The notes under the pieces: generated by a model
Database searches by the model: none
What the model was told of the DNA's origin: nothing
What the model saw: only the letters and a program-made list of their open reading frames with translations
Made by a program: the position numbers and the translations under genes
From: Lepidurus packardi
Taxonomy: Eukaryota > Arthropoda > Branchiopoda > Notostraca > Triopsidae
Direction: 5' to 3'
Assembly: GCA_023053545.1 (NCBI GenBank)
Contig: JAKZAN010000005.1
Coordinates: 124,001 to 188,000 of the forward strand
DNA length: 64,000 nucleotides
In this document: piece by piece, positions 1 to 11,486 of the stretch
Position numbering within the stretch: position 1 is the first letter of the stretch
Layout of the letters: each line of letters begins with the position of its first letter

Positions 1-3000
1 TTAATTAATTCCGTAAGGAATGAATTAATTAATTACGGACTGAAATAATTCCTTACGGACTGAATTAATTCCTTACGGACTGAATTAATTCCTTAATTAA
101 TTCCTTACGGACTGAATTAATTTCATACGGACTGAATTAATTCCTTACGGACTTAATTAATCGATTTCGGACTGAATTAATTCATTACGGACTTGATTAA
201 ATCCTTAAAGACTGAATTAATTCCTTATGGACTTAATTAATTCCGTAAGGAATGAATTAATTAATTACGGACTGAAATAATTCCTTATGGACTGAATTAA
301 TTCCTTACGGACTGAATTAATTCCTTACGGACTGAATTAATTCCTTACGGACTGAATTAATTTCATACGGACTGAATTAATTCATTACGGACTTAATTAA
401 TTTATTACGGACTGAATTAATTCCTTACGTACTGAACTTATTCCTTACGGACTGAATTAATTCCTTACGTACTGAACTTATTCCTTACGGACTTAATTAA
501 TTCCTTACGGACTGAATTAATTCCTTACGGACTGAATTAATTCCTTACGGACTGAATTAATACCTTACGAACTGAATTAATTCCTTACGGACTGAATTAA
601 TTATTTACGGATTGAATTAATTCCTTACGGACTGAATTAATTCCTTACAGACTGAATTAATTCATTACGGACTTAATTAAATCCTTACAGACTGAGTTAA
701 TTCCTTATGGACTTAATTAATTCCGTAAGGAATGAATTAATTAATTACGGACTGAAATAATTCCTTACGGACTGAATTAATTCCTTACGGACTGAATTAA
801 TTCCTTACGGACTGAATTAATTCCTTAATTAATTCCTTACGGACTGAATTAATTTCATACGGACTGAATTAATTCCTTACGGACTTAATTAATCGATTTC
901 GGACTGAATTAATTCATTACGGACTTGATTAAATCCTTAAAGACTGAATTAATTCCTTATGGACTTAATTAATTCCGTAAGGAATGAATTAATTAATTAC
1001 GGACTGAAATAATTCCTTACGGACTGAATTAATTCCTTACGGACTGAATTATTTCCTTAATTAATTCCTTACGGACTGAATTAATTTCATACGGACTGAA
1101 TTAATTCAATACGGACTTAATTAATCGATTTCGGACTGAATTAATTCATTACGGACGTAATTAAATCCTTACAGACTGAATTAATTCCTTATGGACTTAA
1201 TTAATTCCGTAAGGAATGAATTAATTAATTACGGACAGAAATAATTCCTTACGGACTGAATTAATTCCTTTCGGACTGAATTAATTCCTTACGGACTGAA
1301 TTAATTCCTTACGGACTGAATTAATTCCTTACGGACTGAATTAATTCCTTACGGACTGAATTAATTCATTACGGACTTAATTAAATCCTTACAGACTGTA
1401 TTAATTCCTTATGGACTTAATTAATTCCGTAAGGAATGAATTAATTAATTACGGACTGAAATAACTCCTTACGGACTTAATTAATTCCTTACGGACTGAA
1501 TTAATTCCTTACGGACTGAATTAATTCCTTACGGACTGAATTAGTTCCTTACGGACTGAATTAATTCTTTAGAATTGATTGAATTCCTTTCTTACTGAAT
1601 TAATTCCTTACGGACTGAATTAATTCATTACGGACTTAATTAATTTATTACGGACTGAATTAATTCCTTACGTACTGAACTTATTCCTTACGGACTTAAT
1701 TAATTCCTTACGGACTGAATTAATTCCTTACGGACTGAATTAATTCCTTACGGACTGAATTAATACCTTACGAACTGAATTAATTCCTTACGGATTGAAT
1801 TAATTCCTTACGGACTGAATTAATTCCTTACAGACTGAATTAATTCATTACGGACTTAATTAAATCCTTACAGACTGAGTTAATTCCTTATGGACTTAAT
1901 TAATTCCGTAAGGAATGAATTAATTAATTACGGACTGAAATAATTCCTTACGGACTGAATTAATTCCTTACGGACTGAATTAATTCCTTAATTAATTCCT
2001 TACGGACTGAATTAATTTCATACGGACTGAATTAATTCAATACGGACTTAATTAATCGATTTCGGACTGAATTAATTCATTACGGACGTAATTAAATCCT
2101 TACAGACTGAATTAATTCCTTATGGACTTAATTATTTCCGTAAGGAATGAATTAATTAATTACGGACAGAAATAATTCCTTACGGACTGAATTAATTCCT
2201 TACGGACTGAATTAATTCCTTACGGACTGAATTAATTCCTTACGGACTGAATTAATTCCTTACGGACTGAATTAATTCCTTACGGACTGAATTAATTCAT
2301 TACGGACTTAATTAAATCCTTACAGACTGAATTAATTCCTTATGGACTTAATTAATTCCGTAAGGAATTAATTAATTAATTACGAACTGAAATAATTCCT
2401 TACGGACTGAATTAATTTCATACGGACTGAATAAATTCATTACGGACTTAATTAATCGATTTCGGACTGAATTAATTCATTACGGACGTAATTAAATCCT
2501 TACAGACTGAATTAATTCCTTATGGACTTAATTAATTCCGTAAGGAATGAATTAATTAATTACGGACAGAAATAATTCCTTACGGACTGAATTAATTCCT
2601 TACGGACTGAATTAATTCCTTACGGACTGAATTAATTCCTTACGGACTGAATTAATTCCTTACGGACTGAATTAATTCATTACGGACTTAATTAAATCCT
2701 TACAGACTGAATTAATTCCTTATGGACTTAATTAATTCCGTAAGGAATGAATTAATTAATTACGGACTGAAATAATTCCTTACGGACTGAATTAATTCCT
2801 TACGGACTGAATTAATTCCTTAATTAATTCCTTACGGACTGAATTAATTTCATACGGACTGAATTAATTCCTTACGGACTTAATTAATCGATTTCGGACT
2901 GAATTAATTCATTACGGACTTGATTAAATCCTTAAAGACTGAATTAATTCCTTATGGACTTAATTAATTCCGTAAGGAATGAATTAATTAATTACGGACT

Positions 3001-4922
3001 GAAATAATTCCTTATGGACTGAATTAATTCCTTACGGACTGAATTAATTCCTTACGGACTGAATTAATTCCTTACGGACTGAATTAATTTCATACGGACT
3101 GAATTAATTCATTACGGACTTAATTAATTTATTACGGACTGAATTAATTCCTTACGTACTGAACTTATTCCTTACGGACTGAATTAATTCCTTACGTACT
3201 GAACTTATTCCTTACGGACTTAATTAATTCCTTACGGACTGAATTAATTCCTTACGGACTGAATTAATTCCTTACGGACTGAATTAATACCTTACGAACT
3301 GAATTAATTCCTTACGGACTGAATTAATTATTTACGGATTGAATTAATTCCTTACGGACTGAATTAATTCCTTACAGACTGAATTAATTCATTACGGACT
3401 TAATTAAATCCTTACAGACTGAGTTAATTCCTTATGGACTTAATTAATTCCGTAAGGAATGAATTAATTAATTACGGACTGAAATAATTCCTTACGGACT
3501 GAATTAATTCCTTACGGACTGAATTAATTCCTTACGGACTGAATTAATTCCTTAATTAATTCCTTACGGACTGAATTAATTTCATACGGACTGAATTAAT
3601 TCCTTACGGACTTAATTAATCGATTTCGGACTGAATTAATTCATTACGGACTTGATTAAATCCTTAAAGACTGAATTAATTCCTTATGGACTTAATTAAT
3701 TCCGTAAGGAATGAATTAATTAATTACGGACTGAAATAATTCCTTATGGACTGAATTAATTCCTTACGGACTGAATTAATTCCTTACGGACTGAATGAAT
3801 TCCTTACGGACTGAATTAATTTCATACGGACTGAATTAATTCATTACGGACTTAATTAATTTATTACGGACTGAATTAATTCCTTACGTACTGAACTTAT
3901 TCCTTACGGACTGAATTAATTCCTTACGTACTGAACTTATTCCTTACGGACTTAATTAATTCCTTACGGACTGAATTAATTCCTTACGGACTGAATTAAT
4001 TCCTTACGGACTGAATTAATACCTTACGAACTGAATTAATTCCTTACGGACTGAATTAATTATTTACGGATTGAATTAATTCCTTACGGACTGAATTAAT
4101 TCCTTACAGACTGAATTAATTCATTACGGACTTAATTAAATCCTTACAGACTGAGTTAATTCCTTATGGACTTAATTAATTCCGTAAGGAATGAATTAAT
4201 TAATTACGGACTGAAATAATTCCTTACGGACTGAATTAATTCCTTACGGACTGAATTAATTCCTTAATTAATTCCTTACGGACTGAATTAATTTCATACG
4301 GACTGAATTAATTCATTACGGACTTAATTAATCGATTTCGGACTGAATTAATTCATTACGGACGTAATTAAATCCTTACAGACTGAATTAATTCCTTATG
4401 GACTTAATTATTTCCGTAAGGAATGAATTAATTAATTACGGACAGAAATAATTCCTTACGGACTGAATTAATTCCTTACGGACTGAATTAATTCCTTACG
4501 GACTGAATTAATTCCTTACGGACTGAATTAATTCCTTATGGACTTAATTAATTCCGTAAAGAATGAATTAATTAATTACGAACTGAAATAATTCCTTACG
4601 GACTGAATTAATTTCATACGGACTGAATTAATTCATTACGGACTTAATTAATCGATTTCGGACTGAATTAATTCATTACGGACGTAATTAAATCCTTACA
4701 GACTGAATTAATTCCTTATGGACTTAATTAATTCCGTAAGGAATGAATTAATTAATTACGGACAGAAATAATTCCTTACGGACTGAATTAATTCCTTACG
4801 GACTGAATTAATTCCTTACGGACTGAATTAACTCCTTACGGACTGAATTAATTCCTTACGGACTGAATTAATTCCTTACGGACTGAATTAATTCCTTACG
4901 GACTGAATTAATTCATTACGGA
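1..4922 (-). repeat. 20-bp satellite array, inverted orientation
   Basis: This is a continuous tandem array of about 246 units of a 20-bp satellite, read on the plus strand as gaattaattccttacggact, the reverse complement of the unit used from 16962 onward. Variant units differ by one or two bases (for example ttcatacgg, ccttacaga, ccttatgga, tcgatttcgg). Units facing the other way (ttccgtaagg followed by aatgaattaattaattacgg) occur 18 times, starting at 9, 241, 721, 973, 1204, 1424, 1904, 2136, 2356, 2536, 2736, 2968, 3448, 3700, 4180, 4412, 4552 and 4732, and define a higher-order pattern. The stretch from 9 to 973 recurs at 2736-3700. I see no gene and no long open frame; TAA occurs in every unit. 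The array ends abruptly at the BEL LTR. Confidence 0.97.
1562..1602 (-). repeat. single inverted copy of the 39-bp variant dimer
   Basis: The stretch reading ttagaattgattgaattcc then tttcttactgaatt is the reverse complement of the diverged dimer (agtaagaaaggaattcaatc plus aatcctaaagaattaattc) that punctuates the arrays right of 17 kb, with one base changed. It is the only copy I find in the left array. It shows that the left array belongs to the same satellite family and once shared a history with the plus-orientation arrays. Confidence 0.8.
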
Positions 4923-5238
4923 TGTTCCGGACAAGTACAGTCCGGAAGGGGAAAGAATGAAAGGAAAGGGAATGGAAGGGAAAGAGAAAGAGGGACAAAG
5001 GGGAGCTCGCGGTTGTCTCGAAAGGGAGAAAGTTAGTTGCGATTGAACAGTGAGAAAGAAGGTTGTAGAAAGGTTTTGATAAAAGGTAATCTAAGTGACG
5101 TGGGTGTTGGGTGGGGGTTACTTGAGTTTGGAGCTTTGTGTTACGTTCGAGTTAAATACATTCGACCTGACTTTTCTCCCTTAACACGAACCTCGATCGC
5201 CAATTGCCCAACGGTGTTGGCCATAACTGTTGGTAACA
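4923..5238 (+). repeat. BEL/Pao 5' LTR
   Basis: This 316-bp direct repeat begins tgttccggac and ends ggtaaca. It matches 11169-11483 with four substitutions and one extra C. Its first 25 bases contain an 8-bp inverted repeat (ttccggac, 7-nt loop, gtccggaa), followed by a long purine-rich tract (about 4943-5006). An open frame of 79 codons inside it is the same frame that carries the polyprotein into the 3' LTR and is not a separate gene. LTRs of this family supply promoter and polyadenylation signals; I cannot point to a convincing TATA box. Confidence 0.95.
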
Positions 5239-5244
5239 ATTTGC

Positions 5245-5262
5245 TGGTGCCGAAACCCGGGA
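5245..5262 (+). other. primer binding site, tRNA-Phe type
   Basis: The 18-nt sequence tggtgccgaaacccggga lies 6 nt downstream of the 5' LTR. It is complementary to the 3' end of insect tRNA-Phe as I recall that sequence (ending cccgggtttcggca plus CCA). It would prime minus-strand cDNA synthesis. Confidence 0.8.
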
Positions 5263-5285
5263 ACCGAAACCGTTAACACCCGAAA

Positions 5286-6296
5286 ATGGCCACCGCGAAG
5301 ATCCCTACGACGTCTTTGAACCCCGAGAGGGATGACGAAGTTATAGACTTAATTAGTGTGGAAAGCCTCAAAATTCAACGTAGAATCGGCAAAACCCAAC
5401 ACACCAAGCACATAAACTTTATCCTGGATACAATAAATGCTCAAAAACGACGTTCAGAAATCCGAACATTGCGATACCAACTCACCGACCTGCATGAGCA
5501 ATGCCTCCGGCTGAATAACCGGATCGAAGAGATTACAGAACTTTCGCAAGCCACGTGGGCTGAAAGCTTACGGAAAGAACTGCACGATTGCCTGGACAAG
5601 GTCGACGAATACCTGAAGAACCGACCCCCCTCCGAAGGTTCCTCTTCCTCTACGTCCGCGAAATCAGCCGTTAGCACACGCCTTCAGGAAGCCAAACTTG
5701 AACACGACCAAAGAGCCATACGGCTTCAGGAATTGAAGATTGCAGCCGAAGAAGAAATTCAGACCACCCGACGACTTCACGACCTCATCCTGACAAATCA
5801 ACGAAATCATCAGGAAATCGTGCAACTTCGTACACATGTGGAGCGCAACCGCGAGATACGCAAGGCTGCTACCGAGGTGGAACAGAAGAGGGCCGAAATC
5901 GAGCACCTGCAGACCATTGAAGCCGAAGATTACCCCGACGAGGCTGCCTCAGCGGCAAACGGTATGAGACACGCTACACTCATACCCCCGAAGCCTCGAA
6001 CAGTGTGGTCGGAGACTAGGCCTCAGGCAGTACAGGGCGATTTCTTCGGTGTGACACTGAACGGGCCGGCCGTCTTACCTGAACCCATGACGTCAGCCGC
6101 CCGACCGGACGGGTGGATCGACAGTTTAAGGGCGAACCGCACGCGACAGAGGGACGACTTTACGTCATGGGCTACTCAACAAGACAGCTCCAACAACATT
6201 GCTCCGCCTCCCTCCACCTTTGCGTACGCGCCCTGGATTATGGGAGTCATGCCCAAGCTAGAATTGAAACCTTTCGATGGCGACCCAAAAAACTGG
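5286..6296 (+). pseudogene. BEL/Pao polyprotein, gag N-terminal segment
   Basis: The open frame starts at ATG 5286, 23 nt after the primer site, and stays open in this frame to 6383, but homology continues in another frame from about 6293. The segment is charged and strongly helical: residues about 50-115 and 130-220 form long predicted coiled coils (for example LRTHVERNREIRKAATEVEQ), as in many BEL gag N-termini. The last part (KLELKPFDGDPKNW) is the start of the DUF1759-like gag domain. The change to the next frame lies at or just after an in-phase A AAA AAC heptamer at 6287-6293. A one-base loss next to the conserved tryptophan codon (6294-6296) fits equally well. Confidence 0.85.
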
Positions 6297-7372
6297 ACGC
6301 TTTTATCGACAGTTTCAAGAGTCTGGTGCACGACGTCATACCCAATGACGCGCAAAGGATTGCCATGCTCCGAGAAATGCTGACTCCCGAGATCAGAGAG
6401 AGTATAGCTGAAAGCCTACACAGCCCGTTGTTATATCGACAAGCGCTTCAGGAACTCCGCAAGAACTATGGACACCCCCAGTTAATCGCCCGCGCCTACA
6501 TACGGACCATGCTGGAGATTCCACCGCTCAGAAACGAGGAGTTTGAAGCCCTTCAGTCCTTCTCTCGTAAAATTCGCGGATCCATTAACACTCTGCATAG
6601 CAGCGGATATAGTCAAGAGCTCGCGTCTGTGGCGACCCTTGAGCAGTTGGTCCAGAAGTTACCTCCACGTTTACGAAGCAAGTGGGGACACCATATGCTC
6701 CGCCTCCGACCGCGTTCCCCGACGCTTCCTGATTTTGACGCATGGTTGGCCGACCAAGTCATGGCGGAAAGGCTGGTACGGCCTACGTGTAAGCCAGAAC
6801 CGACAAAACGAGAAGGGAGTGTTCCGAAGAATCCCAACACAACGAAACCGCGTTTCTCCCCGACCGTACTAGCAACGAGTAGCGACCATCGCGATAACAC
6901 GACAAATGAATGTATTGTCTGCAACGAGCAGCACCCGATCGAAGACTGTGACAAGTTCACAGGTCTTTCGCCAACCGAGCGGATTTCAGTGGCGAAGCGC
7001 AAGGGTCTCTGTTTTAGGTGCCTCCGCAATGGGCACCTAGGCAGACAATGTAACCGAACAGACATTTGCGAGGTTAACGGCTGTAAGTCCTTGCACCACA
7101 AGCTACTACATGGTGCACCCAGAAGCAGTTACGAAGCAAATTCCGCTACGACCATCAGAACTGGAAACTCACCGAACAGCGAAGAGAAACCAGCCGTTCC
7201 GATGATCAACGCTGTGGCTTCTAATAGGGCAGTCGGCCGAACGCTGCTCTACGTAACCCCAGTGAGGCTTAAGGCAGAAGGCAGGTACTTCGACACCTTC
7301 GCCTTATTTGACCCTGGTAGCGAGGTCACCCTAATCCGAAACGACGCAGCAGCACAGCTTGGACTACAATGA
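6293..7372 (+). pseudogene. BEL/Pao polyprotein, gag C-terminus, zinc knuckles and protease
   Basis: This segment continues the gag domain (FIDSFKSLVHDV onward) in the -1 frame, with a long helical capsid-like region to about 6780. The nucleocapsid part has the Pao-type cysteine array: CIVCNEQHPIEDC at 6911, CFRCLRNGHLGRQC at 7010, and CEVNGCKSLHHKLLH after it. The protease active site is FDPGSEVTLI at 7307-7336; aspartate is kept while the usual DSG or DTG is DPG. The frame stops at TGA 7370-7372, and protease/RT linker homology resumes in the same frame immediately after, so this is a single nonsense change rather than a natural end. Confidence 0.88.
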
Positions 7373-9630
7373 GATCCGGTACGCCTGCAACTCGGAACAT
7401 ATCATGGTCAAGATCCAGAAGTAGATGCGCACAGGGTGAACTTTTCCATCGAATCCATAGACCGGACAACGACAATCGAAATTCCAAAGGCACTCTCCGT
7501 TCCCCGAGTGAACGTTTCGCGATGGTATATTAATTGGTCCGAAGAAAAGCAGAAATGGTCTCACTTGGCAGATCTCGACCTACCTGAAGTCGACGAGTCT
7601 CAGGTTACCGTACTCGTGGGCCACGATGCGATCAGAGCGCACAAACAACTCGATTGGCGCGAACCACCTCCAGGTGTATCAGCCCCGACCGCTATGTTAA
7701 CACGTTTTGGTTGGTCCGTCGTTGGGTGCTACCCTTTCTGGACCCCGGAATTGCGTCCTGCCAGCTGCAACATGATTAGATGTGAGCCCTCACCCGAACT
7801 ACAAGACCTCCACGGATTGGTGGAGAAATTCTGGACCATAGAAACGCTAGGGATCGCAAAAAAGGATATCCCAGCTAGTCCAGAAGACACGAAGGCCTTG
7901 CAAGTCTTCGAGAGTTCCATCTACCATGACGGAGAACGCTTAGAGATCGGCTTGCCATGGAAGTCTCCAGAAACTACCCTACCTAACAATCGAAGTTCCG
8001 CCCTGAAGCGTTTATTCACGATGGAGAGGAGATTTGCTCGGGACCCCGAATTCGCTATAAGATACGAGGCAGTAATCGACGAACACATCTCCCTCGGACA
8101 CGCGAGACCACTGCAGCCCAACGAACTCGAAGGCCCCAAGGGTCGAACTTGGTTTCTTCCCCATCATGGGGTGATCAACCCCAACAAACCCGATAAGATA
8201 CGCGTAGTCTTCGATGCCTCAGCGAAACACGATGGTGTTTCCCTAAATTGCTGCCTACTTCGAGGTCCCGATTTCATCGTCAGTTTACCCGGACTTCTCA
8301 CTAGACTCCGTGAAGGTCTTGTTGCTGTTTCGTCGGACGTGGAAAAAATGTTCCACCAAGTTAGGGTGAAACCGGAAGATCAAGCTGCTCTCCGCTTCCT
8401 TTGGAGGTCACCCGGAGAGACGTCGGCCCCACGCACTTATCAGATGACCGTCCAAATCTTTGGAGCGGTATCATCACCCTCAATCTGCATGTTTGCTCTG
8501 CGAAGGACGGCGGAAGCCTTTTCACCTGACCGGCCAGACCTCATCGAAAAAATCAAAGCAAACATGTATGTTGATAACTTACTGGACTCCAGTAATACGG
8601 AGGAACAGGTGATTGCAACCTGTAGTGAGCTATCTAACCTGTTGCGTCGCGGTGGGTTCAAACTGACTAAGTGGCTGTCCAGCTCTAGAAGGGTGATGGG
8701 ATCTCTTCCAAGCGTCGAACGTTTGGACCCGAAGCTGGACCTCGACCTAGATGAACTCCCGATTGAACGGACGCTTGGAATGCTATGGAACGCCGAAAGG
8801 GACACATTGTCTTTCAAGATCACCATTGGAGAGTGCAAGTACACCAAAAGGAATGTCCTAAGGACGGTATCAAGCATTTTCGATCCGCTTGGCTTCCTGT
8901 CACCGGTGATACTTGTGGCAAAATCCCTCCTCCAGGAGATTTGGCGTCTCAACATCGATTGGGACGAAGACCTGCCATCAGGGCTCGCGAACACCTGGGA
9001 GTCTTGGCTAAGCGAACTCGAATGTCTTAATTCGTTATCCATCGACCGCTGTTTCAGAAGAGACGACACTCCGATTTCCTCCGCCCAACTCCACAGGTTC
9101 AGTGACGCTTCCGAAATAGGATACGGCGCGGTGAGTTACCTGAGATTGTTCTACACTTCTGGAGAACGGTCAGTGGTATTTGTCATGTCTAAGTCTCGCG
9201 TTGCCCCCATAAAACAACTAACGATTCCGAGACTCGAACTTCTTGGAGCACTGGTGGCGGCACGTTTGTCTTGTACAGTTATGAAGGAGCTCGCGATGCC
9301 CGTACAGGAGTCCTACCTCTGGACCGACTCCACGACAGTATTAAAATGGTTGCGTTCAACCCATCGTCTTACTACATTCGTGGCTAACAGGGTCGGAGAG
9401 ATCCTAGAGCTTACGGACCCTACACAGTGGCGTCACATTGCCGGGAAGCAGAACCCAGCTGACGAATGCAGCCGTGGACTGTTGGCTCGAGACTTCGTTA
9501 ATGGAAAACGCTGGTTCAGCGGCCCCGACTTCCTGCTTACTCCGCAAATCACCTGGTCGAACCAAGACACGTTCGAGCAAAGTCCGATTCACGATCCGGA
9601 AAGTCGTCCTAACGAAATGGGCCGGCCTTA
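7373..9630 (+). pseudogene. BEL/Pao polyprotein, reverse transcriptase and RNase H
   Basis: This segment is in the same frame as the preceding one, after the stop; the first ATG is at 7436. RT covers about 8100-8760: KIRVVFDASAKHDGVSLN, then SSDVEKMFHQVRV, then the catalytic box YVDN at 8567-8578, where the second aspartate of the usual YVDD is asparagine. RNase H lies at about 9090-9480 with SDASEIGYG, RLELLGALVAARL and WTDSTTVLKWL carrying the acidic residues, ending HIAGKQNPADECSRG. The open frame runs to 9772, but from about 9630 homology moves to the +1 frame, so one base has been gained or two lost. The Asn in YVDN occurs, as I recall, in some Pao lineages, so it need not be inactivating. 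Confidence 0.9.
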
Positions 9631-11471
9631 TAGAGGAACCCACAAAGGAGATAGACGACCTGTTCGAGAAGTCATCCCGTCTCGCGCGAATCAGGCGTGT
9701 TGTCGCATACATTCTTCGCTTCGCCCGAAACTGCCGGGTAAACTCCGAAAACAGAAAACGCGGATGCCTTGATGCTGTGGAGCTGAGAGGGGCTATGATA
9801 ATATGCCTCAAGACGGCCCAGCTTTCTTCTTTCGCCGAAGAGCATAAGGCCTTACAAGACGGCAATGGAATTAAGGTCAGCTCACGTCTCTCAAAGCTGA
9901 ACCCAGTCATCGACCATGACGGGCTGATCCGAGCGGATGGAAGAATCCAGCACGCCCAAGTTGATCCCGATACTCGCAACCCGATTCTTTTATGCCCGAA
10001 CCATCCACTCACAACTCTGATAATCCGCGATATCCACGAACGTTTATTGCACCCCTCTACTGAACGCACGCTTTGCGAATTACAGCAGACATATTGGGTG
10101 TTACGTGGACGGTCAACAGTACAAGGCATGGTACGGAAGTGTGTAACTTGTCGGAAGGCAAGGAGTCAGCCGCAAATTCCCATGATGGCGGCCCTACCAA
10201 AGGATCGTCTGCAATCGTCCATGCCAGCATTTACGAACACAGGCGTCGACTTTTTTGGCCCTTTGCAAGTAGTTATTCACCGCAGAATACACAAACGCTA
10301 TGGATGCATTTTTACCTGCTTAGTCACGCGGGCCGTCCATATTGAACTCACCGAATCGTTGGATGCCGACTCGTTTTTAATGGCCCTACGACGGTTTATC
10401 GGTAGGCGTGGCTGCCCCGTTACCTGCTACAGCGACAACGGAACCAATTTAGTAGCGGGCGAAAGGATACTACGAGAAGGTTTGCAAAACCTAAAATCTG
10501 ACAAGTTGCTAAATGACGTTTCCGAGAGGGGAATTACTTGGCACTTCTCCCCCCCTGCGGCTCCACACTTTGGGGGTGCATGGGAGCGGATGGTTCGCTC
10601 TGCCAAGGTCGCCTTGCGTGCTACATTAAAAAACCGAACGGTAACCGACGAGGTACTCGCCACCGTAATGGTAGAGGTTGAGTCGCTTATCAACAGCCGC
10701 CCCTTAACTCACGTTAGCCTGGACCATCGTGACCTGCAGCCGCTAACGCCGAACCACTTTCTCTTGGGGAGGGCTAATCCCAACATTCCCCCTGACGTCT
10801 TCTGCGAGGAGGAAGTTAGCTCCCGGAAGCGTTGGCGTTCTTCACAAATCATTGCTAATGGATTTTGGCGACGTTGGTTAAGGGAATACGTTCCCAACTT
10901 GATCGAGCGTCGGACATGGCTTAAGGCTCGGCGAAATTTACGACCGGGAGACGTCGTAATTGTAGTGGACAACAATAGTCCCCGAGGGCGGTGGCCTTTA
11001 GGCCGTGTTACTGAAACCATCCCGGGACCGGATGGTGTCGTTCGCACCGCGGTCATCAAGACTGTGAGCGGTGAATATGTTAGACCCGTGACGAAACTGT
11101 GCCTACTTGAAGAAGCTGAAGACGCCACCCCAGAAGACTCGGCTGTTGGGAACAAAACTGGCCGGCGTTGTTCCGGACAAGTACAGTCCGGAAGGGGAAA
11201 GAATGAAAGGAAAGGGAATGGAAGGGAAAGAGAAAGAGGGACAAAGGGGAGCTCGCGGTTGTCTCGAAAGGGAGAAAGGCAGTTGCGATTGAACAGTGAG
11301 AGAGAAGGTTGTAGAAAGGTTTTGATGAAAGGTAATCTAAGTGACGTGGGTGTTGGGTGGGGGTTACTTGAGTTTGGAGCTTTGTGTTACGTTCGAGTTA
11401 AATACATTCGACCTGACTTTTCTCCCTTAACACGAACCTCGATCGCCAATTGCCAACGGTGTTGGCCATAA
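9631..11471 (+). pseudogene. BEL/Pao polyprotein, integrase and C-terminal tail
   Basis: The segment begins in the third frame (open from 9438, homologous from about 9630). A zinc-binding H2C2 region (HERLLH ... CVTCRKA) lies at about 10036-10165. The integrase core carries D in NTGVDFFGPL (about 10240), D in CYSDNGTN (about 10425) and E in GGAWERM (about 10575). A DUF5641-like tail follows (FWRRWLREY ... GDVVIVVDNNSPRGRWPLGRV) at about 10860-11100. The frame then runs through almost all of the 3' LTR and stops at TAA 11469-11471. Four codons later, in the same frame, is the ATG of the I-like ORF1. Confidence 0.9.
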
Positions 11472-11483
11472 CTGTTGGTAACA
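11169..11483 (+). repeat. BEL/Pao 3' LTR
   Basis: This 315-bp copy of the 5' LTR begins tgttccggac and ends ggtaaca. Compared with the 5' copy it lacks one C near its end (gccaacgg versus gcccaacgg) and has four substitutions. No classical polypurine tract precedes it; the purine-rich tract lies inside the LTR at about 11189-11253. Its last base touches the I-like element, whose ORF1 ATG is at 11487, so an LTR-initiated transcript would have ORF1 as its first downstream ATG frame. Confidence 0.95.
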
Positions 11484-11486
11484 GGT

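Larger units (their letters stand above)
4923..11483 (+). mobile_element. BEL/Pao LTR retrotransposon, structurally complete, coding frame broken
   Basis: The 6.56-kb element has two direct LTRs (316 and 315 bp, TG...CA ends), a tRNA-Phe-type primer binding site 6 nt after the 5' LTR, and one polyprotein order: coiled-coil gag, DUF1759-like domain, zinc knuckles, aspartic protease, RT, RNase H, integrase, DUF5641-like tail. The protease-RT-RNase H-integrase order and the C-terminal tail are characteristic of BEL/Pao. The LTRs differ by four substitutions and one single-base indel, so insertion or last gene conversion is recent. The frame changes near 6290 and 9630, and TGA interrupts at 7370. 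There is no target-site duplication: the left flank is acgga (satellite) and the right flank is ggtat (start of the I-like element). No env-like frame is present. Confidence 0.95.

Noticed and set aside
1-4922. Telomere repeats
   Set aside because: No TTAGG or related telomere unit is present; the unit is 20 bp and lacks the G-rich strand bias.
4923-4950. Homology between the LTR (agtccggaagg) and the satellite (agtccgtaagg)
   Set aside because: The match is about ten bases and explained by the LTR's own inverted repeat; no longer similarity supports a common origin.
5037-5276. 79-codon ORF left of the BEL polyprotein
   Set aside because: It lies in the 5' LTR and primer region; the same frame in the 3' LTR is only the run-out of the polyprotein.
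8440-9069. 209-codon minus-strand ORF
   Set aside because: It is antisense to the well-supported RT/RNase H region and has no recognisable domain. The same applies to the other antisense frames in the elements (for example 6613-7101, 9404-10129, 10709-11155, 14951-15481).
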